Assembly (NCBI RefSeq): GCF_020866845.1
Contig: NZ_CP086594.1
Location: 2,386,001 to 2,450,000, forward strand
Length of the DNA: 64,000 nucleotides
Origin: Sphingomonas radiodurans
GTDB lineage: Bacteria; Pseudomonadota; Alphaproteobacteria; Sphingomonadales; Sphingomonadaceae
Reading direction: 5' to 3'
The notes below the pieces were generated by a model. It did no database searches and was not told the DNA's origin. It saw nothing but the letters and a program-made list of their open reading frames with translations. The position numbers and the translations under genes were made by a program. Positions 8,227-19,611 of this stretch are shown here, piece by piece (the first letter of the stretch is position 1; every line of letters starts with the position of its first letter).

Positions 8227-9918
8227 TTAGTGCCGATCGTGCGAGCGCCGCGGACCCGAACTGCGTGCCGGACCGCGCTGGTTCTGCCGCGCGCCGGCAG
8301 GCGGACGGGCCGGCACCGGCGCGTTCTCGGAAACTTCGATCAGCACGTCGTCATCCGCCGTCGCGGTCTTGGCGACCGTCGCGATGAACTTTGCCGCCAG
8401 CGCGCGCGGCACCTGGAAAGCGGTTTCGTTCGGCCCGATGCGGATCGCGCCGACATCGTTCTTCGTCACGTTGCCGCGGCGGCAGATCAGCGGCAGCACC
8501 CAGCGCGGATCAGCATTCTGACGGCGGCCGAGGTTCATGCGGAACCACACGACATCGTCGAAGCCGGGACGGTGACGATCGACCTGCGCCGCGCGATGCG
8601 CTTCGGGCGTCGCGGCGACCAGCTCCTCGGGCGCCGGCATCGCGGCGCGATACGACCGGACCAGCGCGGCGGCGATATCCTCGGGGCTCTTCTCGGCGAT
8701 CAGCCGCTCGGCGAGCGCGCGATCGTCCTCGTCGGTCTCGACCGGCGCGAGCAATTGCTCGAGCAAGCGATCGTGATCCTTCGCGCGGACATCTTCCGGC
8801 GTCGGCACAGGAACCCACTCGACCGGAATGTTCGCGTTGCGAAGCATCGATTCGGCCCAGCGGCGGCGCTGGTACGGCACGATCAGCACCGCGGTACCCT
8901 TCTTGCCCGCGCGTCCGGTGCGCCCGGAGCGATGCTGCAGCGTCTCGCCATCGCGCGGCAGCTCGACGTGTACAACCAAGCTGAGCGTCGGAAGATCGAT
9001 CCCGCGCGCCGCGACATCGGTCGCGACGCAGACGCGTGCGCGGCGGTCACGCAGCGCCTGCAGCGCCGCGTTGCGCTCGCTCTGGCTATGCTCGCCCGAC
9101 AGCGCGACCGCGGCGAACCCGCGCTCGACCAGCGTGGCGTGGAGATGGCGCACATTGTCACGCGTCGCGCAGAACAGCATTGCCGTCTCTGCCTCGTGTA
9201 GCCGCAGCAGGTTGATCACCGCGTGCTCGATATCCGACGGGCTGACCGCGAGCGCCTGATAGCTGATGTCGCTGTGCCCGCGGTCCGCCTCGACCGTCGA
9301 GATGCGCAGCGCATTCTTCTGGTAGCGCTTGGCGAGCTGAACGATCGGCTTGGGCATCGTCGCCGAGAACAGCAACGTGCGGCGCTCGTTCGGCGTGCCG
9401 TCGAGGATTTCCTCGAGATCCTCACGGAAGCCCATGTCGAGCATCTCGTCGGCCTCGTCGAGGATCGCGACCTTCAGCGCCGACAGTTCAAGCGCGCCGC
9501 GCTCGAGATGGTCGCGCAGCCGGCCCGGCGTGCCGACGACGATGTGCGCGCCATGGTTGAGGTTGCGGCGCTCCTTCGACGCATCCATCCCGCCAACGCA
9601 GGTGACGACCCGCGCGCCCGTCGGCCCGTAGAGCCAGATCAGCTCGCGGCTGACCTGCAGCGCCAGTTCGCGCGTCGGCGCGATGACGAGCGCGTGCGGC
9701 TCGCGCGAGGGAATGATGCGCTCGTCCTCGCCCAGCAGCTCGGCTGCCATGGCGATGCCGAACGCAACGGTCTTGCCCGATCCGGTACGAGCGGAGACGA
9801 TCAGATCGCGACCGACAGCCTCGGTTTCGAGAACGGCGGCCTGGACTGGCGTAGGCGCTTCATAGCCACGCGCGGCGAGCGCGCCGGAGAGCGGCGCGGG
9901 TAGATTTGAAAATAGCAT
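8227..9918 (-). CDS. DEAD-box ATP-dependent RNA helicase with DbpA-type RNA-binding domain
   Basis: 563 residues. All core motifs are visible: PTPVQ (Q motif), ARTGSGKT (I), PTRELA (Ia), GTPGRL (Ib), DEAD (II), SATMP (III), ARGID (V) and HRSGRTGRAG (VI). The C-terminal part (VWFRMNLGRRQNADPRWVLP, then an FxVP segment) fits the RRM-like domain of CsdA/DeaD/DbpA. This suggests a role in ribosome assembly or cold-shock RNA remodelling. The tail is Pro/Arg-rich. The start MLFSNLPAPL at 9918 was chosen because family members begin at this point. An ATG at 9933 is also in frame. Confidence 0.9.
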   Translation of the reverse strand: MLFSNLPAPLSGALAARGYEAPTPVQAAVLETEAVGRDLIVSARTGSGKTVAFGIAMAAELLGEDERIIPSREPHALVIAPTRELALQVSRELIWLYGPTGARVVTCVGGMDASKERRNLNHGAHIVVGTPGRLRDHLERGALELSALKVAILDEADEMLDMGFREDLEEILDGTPNERRTLLFSATMPKPIVQLAKRYQKNALRISTVEADRGHSDISYQALAVSPSDIEHAVINLLRLHEAETAMLFCATRDNVRHLHATLVERGFAAVALSGEHSQSERNAALQALRDRRARVCVATDVAARGIDLPTLSLVVHVELPRDGETLQHRSGRTGRAGKKGTAVLIVPYQRRRWAESMLRNANIPVEWVPVPTPEDVRAKDHDRLLEQLLAPVETDEDDRALAERLIAEKSPEDIAAALVRSYRAAMPAPEELVAATPEAHRAAQVDRHRPGFDDVVWFRMNLGRRQNADPRWVLPLICRRGNVTKNDVGAIRIGPNETAFQVPRALAAKFIATVAKTATADDDVLIEVSENAPVPARPPAGARQNQRGPARSSGPRRSHDRH

Positions 9919-10053
9919 GATAGCCCGTAACATGGGCGCGCCGCGCCGCATAGCAAGGCTTTGCGGGTCGCTATGTCGGCCGATCCCGCCTTCACCAGCA
10001 TGTTAGCGGCACCAAAGACGGCGGACGGTGACAAATATGTCGTGCCGCCGGCC

Positions 10054-10587
10054 TCAGCGCACCCGCATGCCGCGCACGCTCTTGCCGCCGAAGGTGATGA
10101 AGTAACTCCCGATCGCGCCCTTGCGGATGCGGATCGTCGCGCCGGGCTTGGGCGGGAACATCACGGCCTCGGTGGTCTGCCAAACCGCCTCGGTATCGTC
10201 GGCGAGACGGATCTCGACGCGCCCGTTGGCCACTTCGCGTGCCGAGGCGACAGTCGTGTTGATCTCCGTGAACGGCGCTTCCTTTTCGTCGTCGTCGTCG
10301 CGCCCGAACAGATCGAGTTTCGGGAGGGTGAAGCCGAACAGCGAGCGGCGCGCCTTGCGCACGTCGCCGCGGTCGACGATCCGCACGTCATTGGCTTTGA
10401 CCGCTTGCTCAAGCGCGCTGGCCGCCTTGTCGAAACAGTCGAGCCGCTGCGCCGCGTCAGTGATGGAGCGGCATTGCGCGAACGATGCCAGCACGCGCTC
10501 GCCCGCGCCATCGGGCTCGGCCGCCTGCGCGCCGGTTCCCATCGCCAGCATCGCAACGCCGGACATCACCCATATCGATCGCGCCAT
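10054..10587 (-). CDS. Exported hypothetical protein with Cys-pair motif
   Basis: 177 residues. The signal peptide is MARSIWVMSGVAMLAMGTGA followed by QAA-E. The mature N-terminus carries CRSITDAAQRLDCFD, a two-cysteine motif seen in several small exported proteobacterial proteins (for example VasI/TagO-like ones). A run of acidic residues (RDDDDEKEAP) lies mid-protein. The C-terminal half looks like a small beta-rich domain. GGAGGGTGAG precedes the ATG at 10587, which was preferred to the GTG just upstream. Function unknown, and there is no evident operon partner. Confidence 0.75.
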   Translation of the reverse strand: MARSIWVMSGVAMLAMGTGAQAAEPDGAGERVLASFAQCRSITDAAQRLDCFDKAASALEQAVKANDVRIVDRGDVRKARRSLFGFTLPKLDLFGRDDDDEKEAPFTEINTTVASAREVANGRVEIRLADDTEAVWQTTEAVMFPPKPGATIRIRKGAIGSYFITFGGKSVRGMRVR

Positions 10588-10825
10588 CACTCACCCTCCA
10601 GAAGCGCTCGGGGATAGGGTCTGTCGCGAAAGCGGACAAGCCGGACACCAAACTGTTGCTTTACTGTAACACCCGCGCCGCAATGTTGCGCAAGTGTCGA
10701 GCGGACGTTGCAGGCAGTAAGTTTCCTGATTAGCCCTCTGACCATGTGGTTTGGTGCGAGCCAATCACACGATGGGAAAAGCCGCAGAAGCCGGGTTCGA
10801 CCGGGGCATCAAAAGGGAAACATAC

Positions 10826-13800
10826 ATGCGCATCAATTATCGTTCGCGCCTACTGACGACGACGCTGCTCGTCGGCGCCGCCATGGCGTCGACCTCGGCA
10901 TTCGCGCAGAGCGTCGATTCGACCACCACGCCGGGCGCACCCGCTCCGGGCGTCGTCACCCAGGAGGGTGCGGTCACCGAAGAGACGTCGACGGGCGACA
11001 TCGTCGTTACCGGTACGCTGATCAAGAACCCGAACCTGGTGCAGGCCACCCCGGTCAAGGTCGTCGGCGCCGACGAAATTGATCTTCAGCAGGCCAACGT
11101 CGCTGAAGAGCTGCTGCGCGAAATCCCGGGCATCACCCCGTCGATCGGCTCGGCCGTCAACAACGGCAACGGCGGCGCATCGTTCGTCAACCTGCGCAAC
11201 CTCGGTTCGAACCGCAACGTCGTCCTGCTCGATGGCGTCCGCCTGGTGCCGGCCGAACTGAACGGCCGCTTCGATCTTAACAACGTGCCGCTCGCGCTGA
11301 TCGAGCGCGTCGACGTTCTGACCGGTGGTGCATCGACCACCTACGGCGCTGACGCCGTGTCGGGCGTCGTGAACTTCATCACCCGCCGCGATTTTTCGGG
11401 CATCGAGCTCAACCTTTCCGAGCAGATCAGCGAGCAGGGCGACGGCAACGTGTTCCGCGCGGATCTGACGGTCGGCGCGAACTTCGATGACGGCCGCGGC
11501 AACGCAGTGCTCAGCATCGGCTACCAGGAAGCCGATCCGCTCTATCAGGGTTCGCGCGACTATGGCCGCTTCGGCCTCAGCTCGGCAAGCGGCGGCGGCG
11601 GCGGTTCGGGTACTGCGGTCCCGTCGCGCTTCTCGCTTCCGGGCCAGGGCACGCGTCAGGTTAATGCAGCGGGCACGGCGTTCAACCCGACCACGGCATT
11701 CACCGCCTTCAACTTCAACCCGTACAACGTGTATCAGACGCCGTTCGAGCGCTACAACATGTACGGCGCCGCGAACTACGAAGTGAGCGATGCGGTCGAA
11801 GTCTACAGCCGCGGCATTTTCTCGAAGAACACCGTCGAGACGATCATCGCACCGTCGGGCGCCTTCGGCATCCCGGTTCAAATCCCGCTCAACAACCCGT
11901 TCCTCACCGCTTCGCTGCGTAATAGCTTCTGCGGCGCGAACGGCATTGACGAGGCCACCTGCCTTGCGGCCTCCAACCCGGCGCTGACGCCGGGTCAGGC
12001 TGGCTATCGCACGGTCACCAGCAATCTCTCGCGCCGCGCGACTGAAGTTGGGCCGCGCATCAGCGAGTACACCACGACGTTCTTCGATTACCGTGCCGGT
12101 GCGCGCGGCGGTATCACTGAGTCGATCGATTGGGACATGTTCGGTTCGTACGGCGAGTCCGAGAACCTGCAGGTGATCCAGGGCTACACGCTTAACTCGC
12201 GCGTTCGGGACAGCTTCCTGGCGAACAGCACTACCGCATGCTTCGATGGCACCGCGGCGGGCTGCGTTCCAGTCAACTGGTTCGGAGCCGAGAACAATGC
12301 GTCGTTCACCCCGGCAGCGCTCGACTTCCTGAGCGAAAATTCGACGGTTCGCACCAAGACCACGATGGCGCAGATGCGTGGCACGGTGAGTGGTGACTTC
12401 GGCGTAGCTAGCCCGTTCGCCAGCAACCCGATCTCGTTCGCGGTCGGTGGCGAATATCGCAAGTACACCGCGTCGCAGGAATCCGATACGCTGGCAGCAG
12501 GCGGTGATCTGGGCGGCGCCGGTGGCGCAGCGCCGAATATCGCTGGTGGCTACAACGTGTACGAAGCGATCGGCGAAATCATCGTGCCGCTCGTGTCGGA
12601 CAAGCCCTTCTTCCAGGATCTGACGATCGAGGGCGGCATTCGCTATTCCAAGTACGACATCGATGCAGCTGGTGATCCCGGCTTCAACACGACGACCTGG
12701 AAGGCAGCCGGTAGCTGGACCCCCGTGGACGGCTTCAAGGTCCGCGGTAACTACGCCCGCGCTGTCCGTGCACCGAACATCGCCGAGCTGTTCTCGCCAG
12801 TGAACACGGGCCTGACCAACCTCAGCGATGATCCCTGCGCCACGTTCAACGACGCCGGCGTGCGGATCAACCCGAACCCGACCGGTGAACTGCGCGCGAT
12901 CTGCCTTGCGCAGGGTGCTTCGGCATCCAACGTCGACTCGATCTCGCAGCCGACGGCGGGCCAGGCAGCTCAGACCGGTGGTGGCAACATCAACCTGCAG
13001 CCGGAAACCTCGACCAGCTGGACGGCCGGCGTGGTGTTCACCCCGACGTTCGCGCCGCGCCTGTCGATCTCGGCCGATTACTACAACATCAAGATCAACG
13101 GTGCGATCACCCAGCCAACGCCGGGCGACGCGATTTCGGCTTGCTTCGGTGCGAACCCACGCTCGCCAGCCGCTGGCGCTTCGCAGACGGAAGCGTGCAC
13201 GATCATCCGTCGTGACCCGCTCGACGGCGATCTTGCCGGCGATCCGAACACGACTCCGGGTCTGTTCCTCTCGCTGTCGAACCTCGGCAAGCTGGAGACC
13301 AGCGGCGTCGATGTCACGGTCAACTATTCGCACGACCTCGGCTTCACGAAGCTGAGCCTCGCCGCTGCGGGTAACTGGACGGAGAAGTCGAAGTTCCAGG
13401 CAGTCTCGGGTGGTTACGACCGTGACTGCGTCGGTTACTTCTCGGCCAACTGCGGCCAGCCGATCCCTGAGTGGCAGTGGTCGGTGCGCGGTACGCTCAC
13501 GTTCGAGGCGGTCGACGTCTCGCTGCTGTGGCGTCACCTCAGTGGGGTCGAGTACGAAGGCCTGGCGGACGACTTCGACCTGCGTGGCTTTGCTGCCAAT
13601 GCACGCACGCTCTTCACCGGCGCATTGCCGGCAAGCGCAGGCAGCCTCGCTGGTCGGCAGGTCGACTTTAACCGCATCTCGGGTAAGGACTATTTCGACC
13701 TGACCGTTCGCGCGAACGTCGGCGAGAACTACACCTTCACCTTCGGTGTGCAGAACCTGCTCGACCAGGAGCCACCGCTGGTCGGCGGCGAAGCTGGCTC

Positions 13801-13888
13801 GACCACGTTCAACAGCGGCAACACCTTCCCGTCGACGTACGACGCGATCGGCCGCCGCTTCGTTGCAGGTGCGAAGGTTCGCTTCTGA
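10826..13888 (+). CDS. TonB-dependent outer-membrane receptor (large)
   Basis: 1020 residues. The signal peptide ends at AFA-Q (residues 25-28). A TonB box GDIVVTG lies at about 57-63, a plug domain follows (LREIPGITPS, then GSNRNVVLLDGVR), and then a 22-strand-type barrel ends in FVAGAKVRF with C-terminal Phe. The length and the Gly/Asn-rich loops match the oligomer-type receptors numerous in sphingomonads. The substrate is unknown. The start at 10826 has AAAAGGGAAA before it. Upstream GTG frames lack a signal peptide. An intrinsic terminator follows directly. A sulfotransferase-like gene and a TPR-hydroxylase gene are its neighbours. Confidence 0.92.
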   Translation: MRINYRSRLLTTTLLVGAAMASTSAFAQSVDSTTTPGAPAPGVVTQEGAVTEETSTGDIVVTGTLIKNPNLVQATPVKVVGADEIDLQQANVAEELLREIPGITPSIGSAVNNGNGGASFVNLRNLGSNRNVVLLDGVRLVPAELNGRFDLNNVPLALIERVDVLTGGASTTYGADAVSGVVNFITRRDFSGIELNLSEQISEQGDGNVFRADLTVGANFDDGRGNAVLSIGYQEADPLYQGSRDYGRFGLSSASGGGGGSGTAVPSRFSLPGQGTRQVNAAGTAFNPTTAFTAFNFNPYNVYQTPFERYNMYGAANYEVSDAVEVYSRGIFSKNTVETIIAPSGAFGIPVQIPLNNPFLTASLRNSFCGANGIDEATCLAASNPALTPGQAGYRTVTSNLSRRATEVGPRISEYTTTFFDYRAGARGGITESIDWDMFGSYGESENLQVIQGYTLNSRVRDSFLANSTTACFDGTAAGCVPVNWFGAENNASFTPAALDFLSENSTVRTKTTMAQMRGTVSGDFGVASPFASNPISFAVGGEYRKYTASQESDTLAAGGDLGGAGGAAPNIAGGYNVYEAIGEIIVPLVSDKPFFQDLTIEGGIRYSKYDIDAAGDPGFNTTTWKAAGSWTPVDGFKVRGNYARAVRAPNIAELFSPVNTGLTNLSDDPCATFNDAGVRINPNPTGELRAICLAQGASASNVDSISQPTAGQAAQTGGGNINLQPETSTSWTAGVVFTPTFAPRLSISADYYNIKINGAITQPTPGDAISACFGANPRSPAAGASQTEACTIIRRDPLDGDLAGDPNTTPGLFLSLSNLGKLETSGVDVTVNYSHDLGFTKLSLAAAGNWTEKSKFQAVSGGYDRDCVGYFSANCGQPIPEWQWSVRGTLTFEAVDVSLLWRHLSGVEYEGLADDFDLRGFAANARTLFTGALPASAGSLAGRQVDFNRISGKDYFDLTVRANVGENYTFTFGVQNLLDQEPPLVGGEAGSTTFNSGNTFPSTYDAIGRRFVAGAKVRF

Positions 13889-13911
13889 TCTGATACAAAC
13901 ACGACAAAAGG

Positions 13912-13939
13912 AGGCGGGCAGCGATGCCCGCCTTTTTTT
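13912..13939 (+). terminator. Rho-independent terminator of the TonB receptor gene
   Basis: Perfect stem aggcgggca (13912-13920) and tgcccgcct (13925-13933), loop gcga, followed by six T residues. It lies 23 bp after the receptor stop codon and between convergent genes. Confidence 0.93.
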
Positions 13940-13982
13940 GTGCCTTTTGCGATCTGCTTCGCGTGGGCGTCTGCCCCGATGC

Positions 13983-14996
13983 TCAGTCGAGCAGCGGCAG
14001 CGGCAATGTCATCGCCACGCCGGCGGTCTCGGCCAGAGTCAGCGCCCAAGCATGAACCTTGTCGATCTCATCACCATGGGCGGCCAGCGCGGCGGCGTGC
14101 TCGTCGGCGCGATCGGACGCCGAGAAAGCGACCCCGGATTTGCTGTGGCGCACGAGGGCGGGGTTCATCGCCACGGCGTCAATATCCGAAACGCCGAACA
14201 GCGCTGCCGCCGCACGCAGTGCGCCATCTGGGTTGCTCAACAATCGCTCGGACTCGATCGTGCGGATGCGCGCGGGGAACTGCGTTGCAAGCGCCGCGAA
14301 CTGCCGATGCTGCGCAAGCCAACCGACCGCGGCGACCTGTAGGTCACTGAGGCGAAAGTAATCAGCCGGCGCAAAGCCGAAGTCGATCAGGCCGTCCCGG
14401 ATCAAGCCCTGAAGCAGCTCGCGCACCCACAGCCGACACCATAAACCCTTGCGCGCGACCGAGATCAGGAAGGTACGCAGCGGCGCAAAGAGCAGGATCG
14501 CATGCGCATCGGGGCGCAGCGCCAGCAGCGGTCGCTGCAGCCCGCACAGGATGTTCGATGGCTTGATGACGACATGCTCGCCAGCGGACCAGCGCCGCGC
14601 CAGCAGCGTGACGGCTTCGTCGAGCAGCCGCGCGAGGTCCGCGCCGGTTCGCTCACCACGTCGATGAATGCCGACGACGTCGTTCAACAGCACGGGCTCC
14701 GACAGTCCCATCGATACGCCCGGCGTGTCGAAAGCACGAACCAGCATCGTCGATGCGCAGAACGCCGAGTGAAAGACGAAGTTGACTGGCGCCGCATTGC
14801 TGCGCGCCGCGCTCACCGCCTCCGACCGAGCAAGGATTGTCTTGGGGCGATCGCCGACAAGCTCATCGGTAAGGAAAGGACCGTCCCGGTGCATCGCCCG
14901 CGGCAGGTGGCGGTACATGACACGGTCGTCGGCGGGATCGTAACGGTGCGCGAGCCATGTGGGATCGGCAGGATCGAACGCATCCGGTGATTTCAT
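13983..14996 (-). CDS. Sulfotransferase-like protein
   Basis: 337 residues. NFVFHSAFCASTMLVRAFD at 72-90 resembles the phosphosulfate-binding loop of P-loop sulfotransferases. VVIKPSNI and a later basic PLRTFLISVARKG region fit the same fold. Similar genes often stand next to TonB receptors and TPR/aspartyl-hydroxylase genes in sphingomonads and caulobacters, as here. Identification is by motif only. Sulfotransfer, kinase-like activity or a non-catalytic role are all possible. The gene is divergent from the TPR-hydroxylase gene, with about 75 bp between them. Confidence 0.6.
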   Translation of the reverse strand: MKSPDAFDPADPTWLAHRYDPADDRVMYRHLPRAMHRDGPFLTDELVGDRPKTILARSEAVSAARSNAAPVNFVFHSAFCASTMLVRAFDTPGVSMGLSEPVLLNDVVGIHRRGERTGADLARLLDEAVTLLARRWSAGEHVVIKPSNILCGLQRPLLALRPDAHAILLFAPLRTFLISVARKGLWCRLWVRELLQGLIRDGLIDFGFAPADYFRLSDLQVAAVGWLAQHRQFAALATQFPARIRTIESERLLSNPDGALRAAAALFGVSDIDAVAMNPALVRHSKSGVAFSASDRADEHAAALAAHGDEIDKVHAWALTLAETAGVAMTLPLPLLD

Positions 14997-15070
14997 ACGA
15001 CATTGATAACGATCGCGCCGATGACCGGCACGCTCTTTTCATGCGCCCCCCGGTTGGTTACGCTCCGGCC

Positions 15071-16261
15071 ATGTCGTTGTCGTCACAGGAAGCAAATAGT
15101 CGCGGCTTGGCAGCACTGAAGGCCGGAAATGCAGCAGCGGCGGCCGAACTCTTCAGAAGTGCGATCAAGCTTGATCCCACGGCGGGCAGCCTGTGGCGCA
15201 ACTTGGCGCACGCCAGTCGCCTGATGGACGATCACGCCGGAGAGCGCGCCGCGCTTGAGGGCGCGCTAGAGCTCGACGCGCGGGATTTCCCGGCGCTGGT
15301 ACGGCTGGCGCAATGGCATGAGCGGGCGGAGGACACCCGCGAAGCGATGATCCGCTGGACTGCGGTGATCCAGCTCGGCGAGCAGATCGCCGATCCGGCC
15401 CCGGCCTTGCTGGAGTTGCTCGATCATGCCCGCGCCTATTGCGCGGCACAGAATGATGCGACGATCACGCCGGTACGCAGCAAGCTGGGCCCGCGGATAG
15501 CGGCGCTGGAACAAACGCCGCGCCGCCGCGCCGCAGCCTTCGTCGATCATGTCCTGGGTCAGCGCCGGGTGTATCAGAATGTCTGCGCCGGGCTTTATTA
15601 TCCGTTTCTGCCACCGGACGAATTCTTCGACGATCATCACTTCCCCTGGTTCGCGCAGCTGGCGTCGCAGACCGATGCGATCAGGGGCGAGTTGCAGGCA
15701 TTGCTTGCTGAGCCGGGCGATGATCTGATTCCCTATGTCCGCATGGAGCGCGGCGTATCCGGCGGGCAATGGGGCCAGTTGAACCACAATCTCGATTGGG
15801 GCGCGTGCTTCCTGTGGGAATATGGCCGGCCCAACACGCCGGTGCTCGATCGCTGCCCGGTAACTGCAGCGGCGCTTGCTGCGCTGCCGAGCGCGCATAT
15901 CCCCGGGCGGGCGCCGAGTGCGTTCTTCTCGATGCTGAAGCCGCGCACCCGCATTCCCCCGCATACCGGCGTCACCAACACGCGCGCGATCGTCCACTTG
16001 CCGTTGATCGTCCCGCCGGGCTGCGGCTTCCGGGTCGGGGGGGAGACGCGCGAGTGGGTCGAGGGCCGGCCGTTCGCGTTCGACGATACGATCGAACACG
16101 AAGCGTGGAACGACAGCGATGAGATGCGCGCGGTGCTGATCTTCGACGTCTGGAACCCGCACTTGTCGGCCGAAGAACAAGCAACGGTGGCGGACTATTG
16201 CGAAACGATCGACGCGTTGACGAGTCCTGCGGCGAAAACCGCAACATTGTCGGCGGCTTGA
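15071..16261 (+). CDS. TPR plus aspartyl/asparaginyl beta-hydroxylase domain protein
   Basis: 396 residues. The N-terminal 110 residues form TPR-like helices (GLAALKAGNAAAAAELFRSA). The C-terminal half carries the Asp/Asn hydroxylase signature: RIPPHTGVTNTRAIVHLPL near 294 (first iron His), then FAFDDTIEHEAWN near 336 (second His) and FDVWNP. This is a cupin-fold Fe(II)/2-oxoglutarate oxygenase. The target is unknown, perhaps a peptide or a protein partner of the adjacent TonB receptor. The ATG at 15071 was chosen because TPR homology begins there. An in-frame ATG at 15041 exists. No strong Shine-Dalgarno site is seen for either. Confidence 0.8.
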   Translation: MSLSSQEANSRGLAALKAGNAAAAAELFRSAIKLDPTAGSLWRNLAHASRLMDDHAGERAALEGALELDARDFPALVRLAQWHERAEDTREAMIRWTAVIQLGEQIADPAPALLELLDHARAYCAAQNDATITPVRSKLGPRIAALEQTPRRRAAAFVDHVLGQRRVYQNVCAGLYYPFLPPDEFFDDHHFPWFAQLASQTDAIRGELQALLAEPGDDLIPYVRMERGVSGGQWGQLNHNLDWGACFLWEYGRPNTPVLDRCPVTAAALAALPSAHIPGRAPSAFFSMLKPRTRIPPHTGVTNTRAIVHLPLIVPPGCGFRVGGETREWVEGRPFAFDDTIEHEAWNDSDEMRAVLIFDVWNPHLSAEEQATVADYCETIDALTSPAAKTATLSAA

Positions 16262-16443
16262 TTGAAGCAACCGGTCGGTTTCCCGGTGCCGGAGAGGCTA
16301 ATGTCCGCGTAGCACCACTATGTCGGGCAATTGGCATGAGGGCCACGGTCTGTTACGGACCTGAAATCGTTAGGGACCGGGTTTCGCAGCGCGACCGATA
16401 GCGTCACAGTCTATCGAACCGTTGCGGCCATTGGACGGAGGGC

Positions 16444-16692
16444 ATGAAGATGTTTACGACGGCGTTGTCATGGACGATCTTGCTTCAGGCGGCCGCCGTG
16501 CCGGCTGCGACCTCTGCAACTACCAACCCGAACGACGAAGTGCGTTGTCGCCGCATCGAGGTGACCGGCTCGATTGTCCGCAAGGAGCGTGTCTGCAAGA
16601 CCAGGGGCGAGTGGCGCCGCCTGGCCGAAGCGGGCAATGGCGTCGCGCGTGCAGTCGTGGATTACAGCACCGGCCGCCCGTCGGGTCAGTAA
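16444..16692 (+). CDS. Small exported protein with CRRIEVTGS motif
   Basis: 82 residues with GGACGGAGGGC directly before the ATG. A signal peptide (MKMFTTALSWTILLQAAAVP) precedes a short mature part with two cysteines, VRCRRIEVTGSIVRKERVC and EWRRL. Proteins of this design are common in sphingomonads but have no assigned function. The two Cys could form a periplasmic disulfide. Convergent with clpB, with a hairpin between them. Confidence 0.75.
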   Translation: MKMFTTALSWTILLQAAAVPAATSATTNPNDEVRCRRIEVTGSIVRKERVCKTRGEWRRLAEAGNGVARAVVDYSTGRPSGQ

Positions 16693-16721
16693 ACGCGCGC
16701 CGTCAAGGCTCGTCAGAAAAA

Positions 16722-16753
16722 CGGCAGGATCGGTAACCACCCCGATCCTGCCG
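16722..16753 (-). terminator. Intrinsic terminator of clpB
   Basis: Perfect 12-bp arms cggcaggatcgg (16722-16733) and ccgatcctgccg (16742-16753) with an 8-base loop. On the minus strand the stem is followed by TTTTT (aaaaa at 16717-16721 on plus), so it terminates clpB. It may also stop the short plus-strand gene. Confidence 0.85.
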
Positions 16754-16765
16754 CTCGGCTGATGC

Positions 16766-19345
<2,580 letters not shown>

Positions 19346-19371
19346 GGGTATCCCTGTTTCCTTCGAGCATC

Positions 19372-19399
19372 AGATAGTGTTGCCCATATGCAACACAAG
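19372..19399 (-). promoter_or_regulatory. Predicted RpoH (sigma-32) promoter of clpB with internal palindrome
   Basis: On the minus strand CTTG (19399-19396) is followed after exactly 17 bases by ACTATCT (19378-19372), close to the alphaproteobacterial heat-shock consensus CTTG-N17-CYTATNT (six of seven -10 positions). Transcription would start about 20 bases before the clpB start codon. The spacer holds the inverted repeat gtgttgc (19377-19383) and gcaacac (19390-19396). No CIRCE element is seen. Confidence 0.65.
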
Positions 19400-19611
19400 A
19401 GTGTGGGTTCGACAAACATGGTGACGCGGCATCGTGCCGTCCAGTGACGGAAACCTGCCTTGCTGGCTGCTCCGGCGCCAAATCCCGCCGTCACTTATCG
19501 TTCACGAAACGGACGCCGTTCCGCCACCGAAACAACGCCGCTGCGTAACAAAGCATTGCTAGCGCGACCGAGAAGAGCCGGCGCAAAGATCGCCGCATAA
19601 GGGGAAATCCG

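Noticed and set aside
10850..13537. An 895-codon open frame on the strand opposite the TonB receptor
   Set aside because: It is a shadow produced by high GC at third positions of the receptor gene. The translation is Arg/Asp/Ala-rich without recognisable domains, while the plus strand shows a full receptor.
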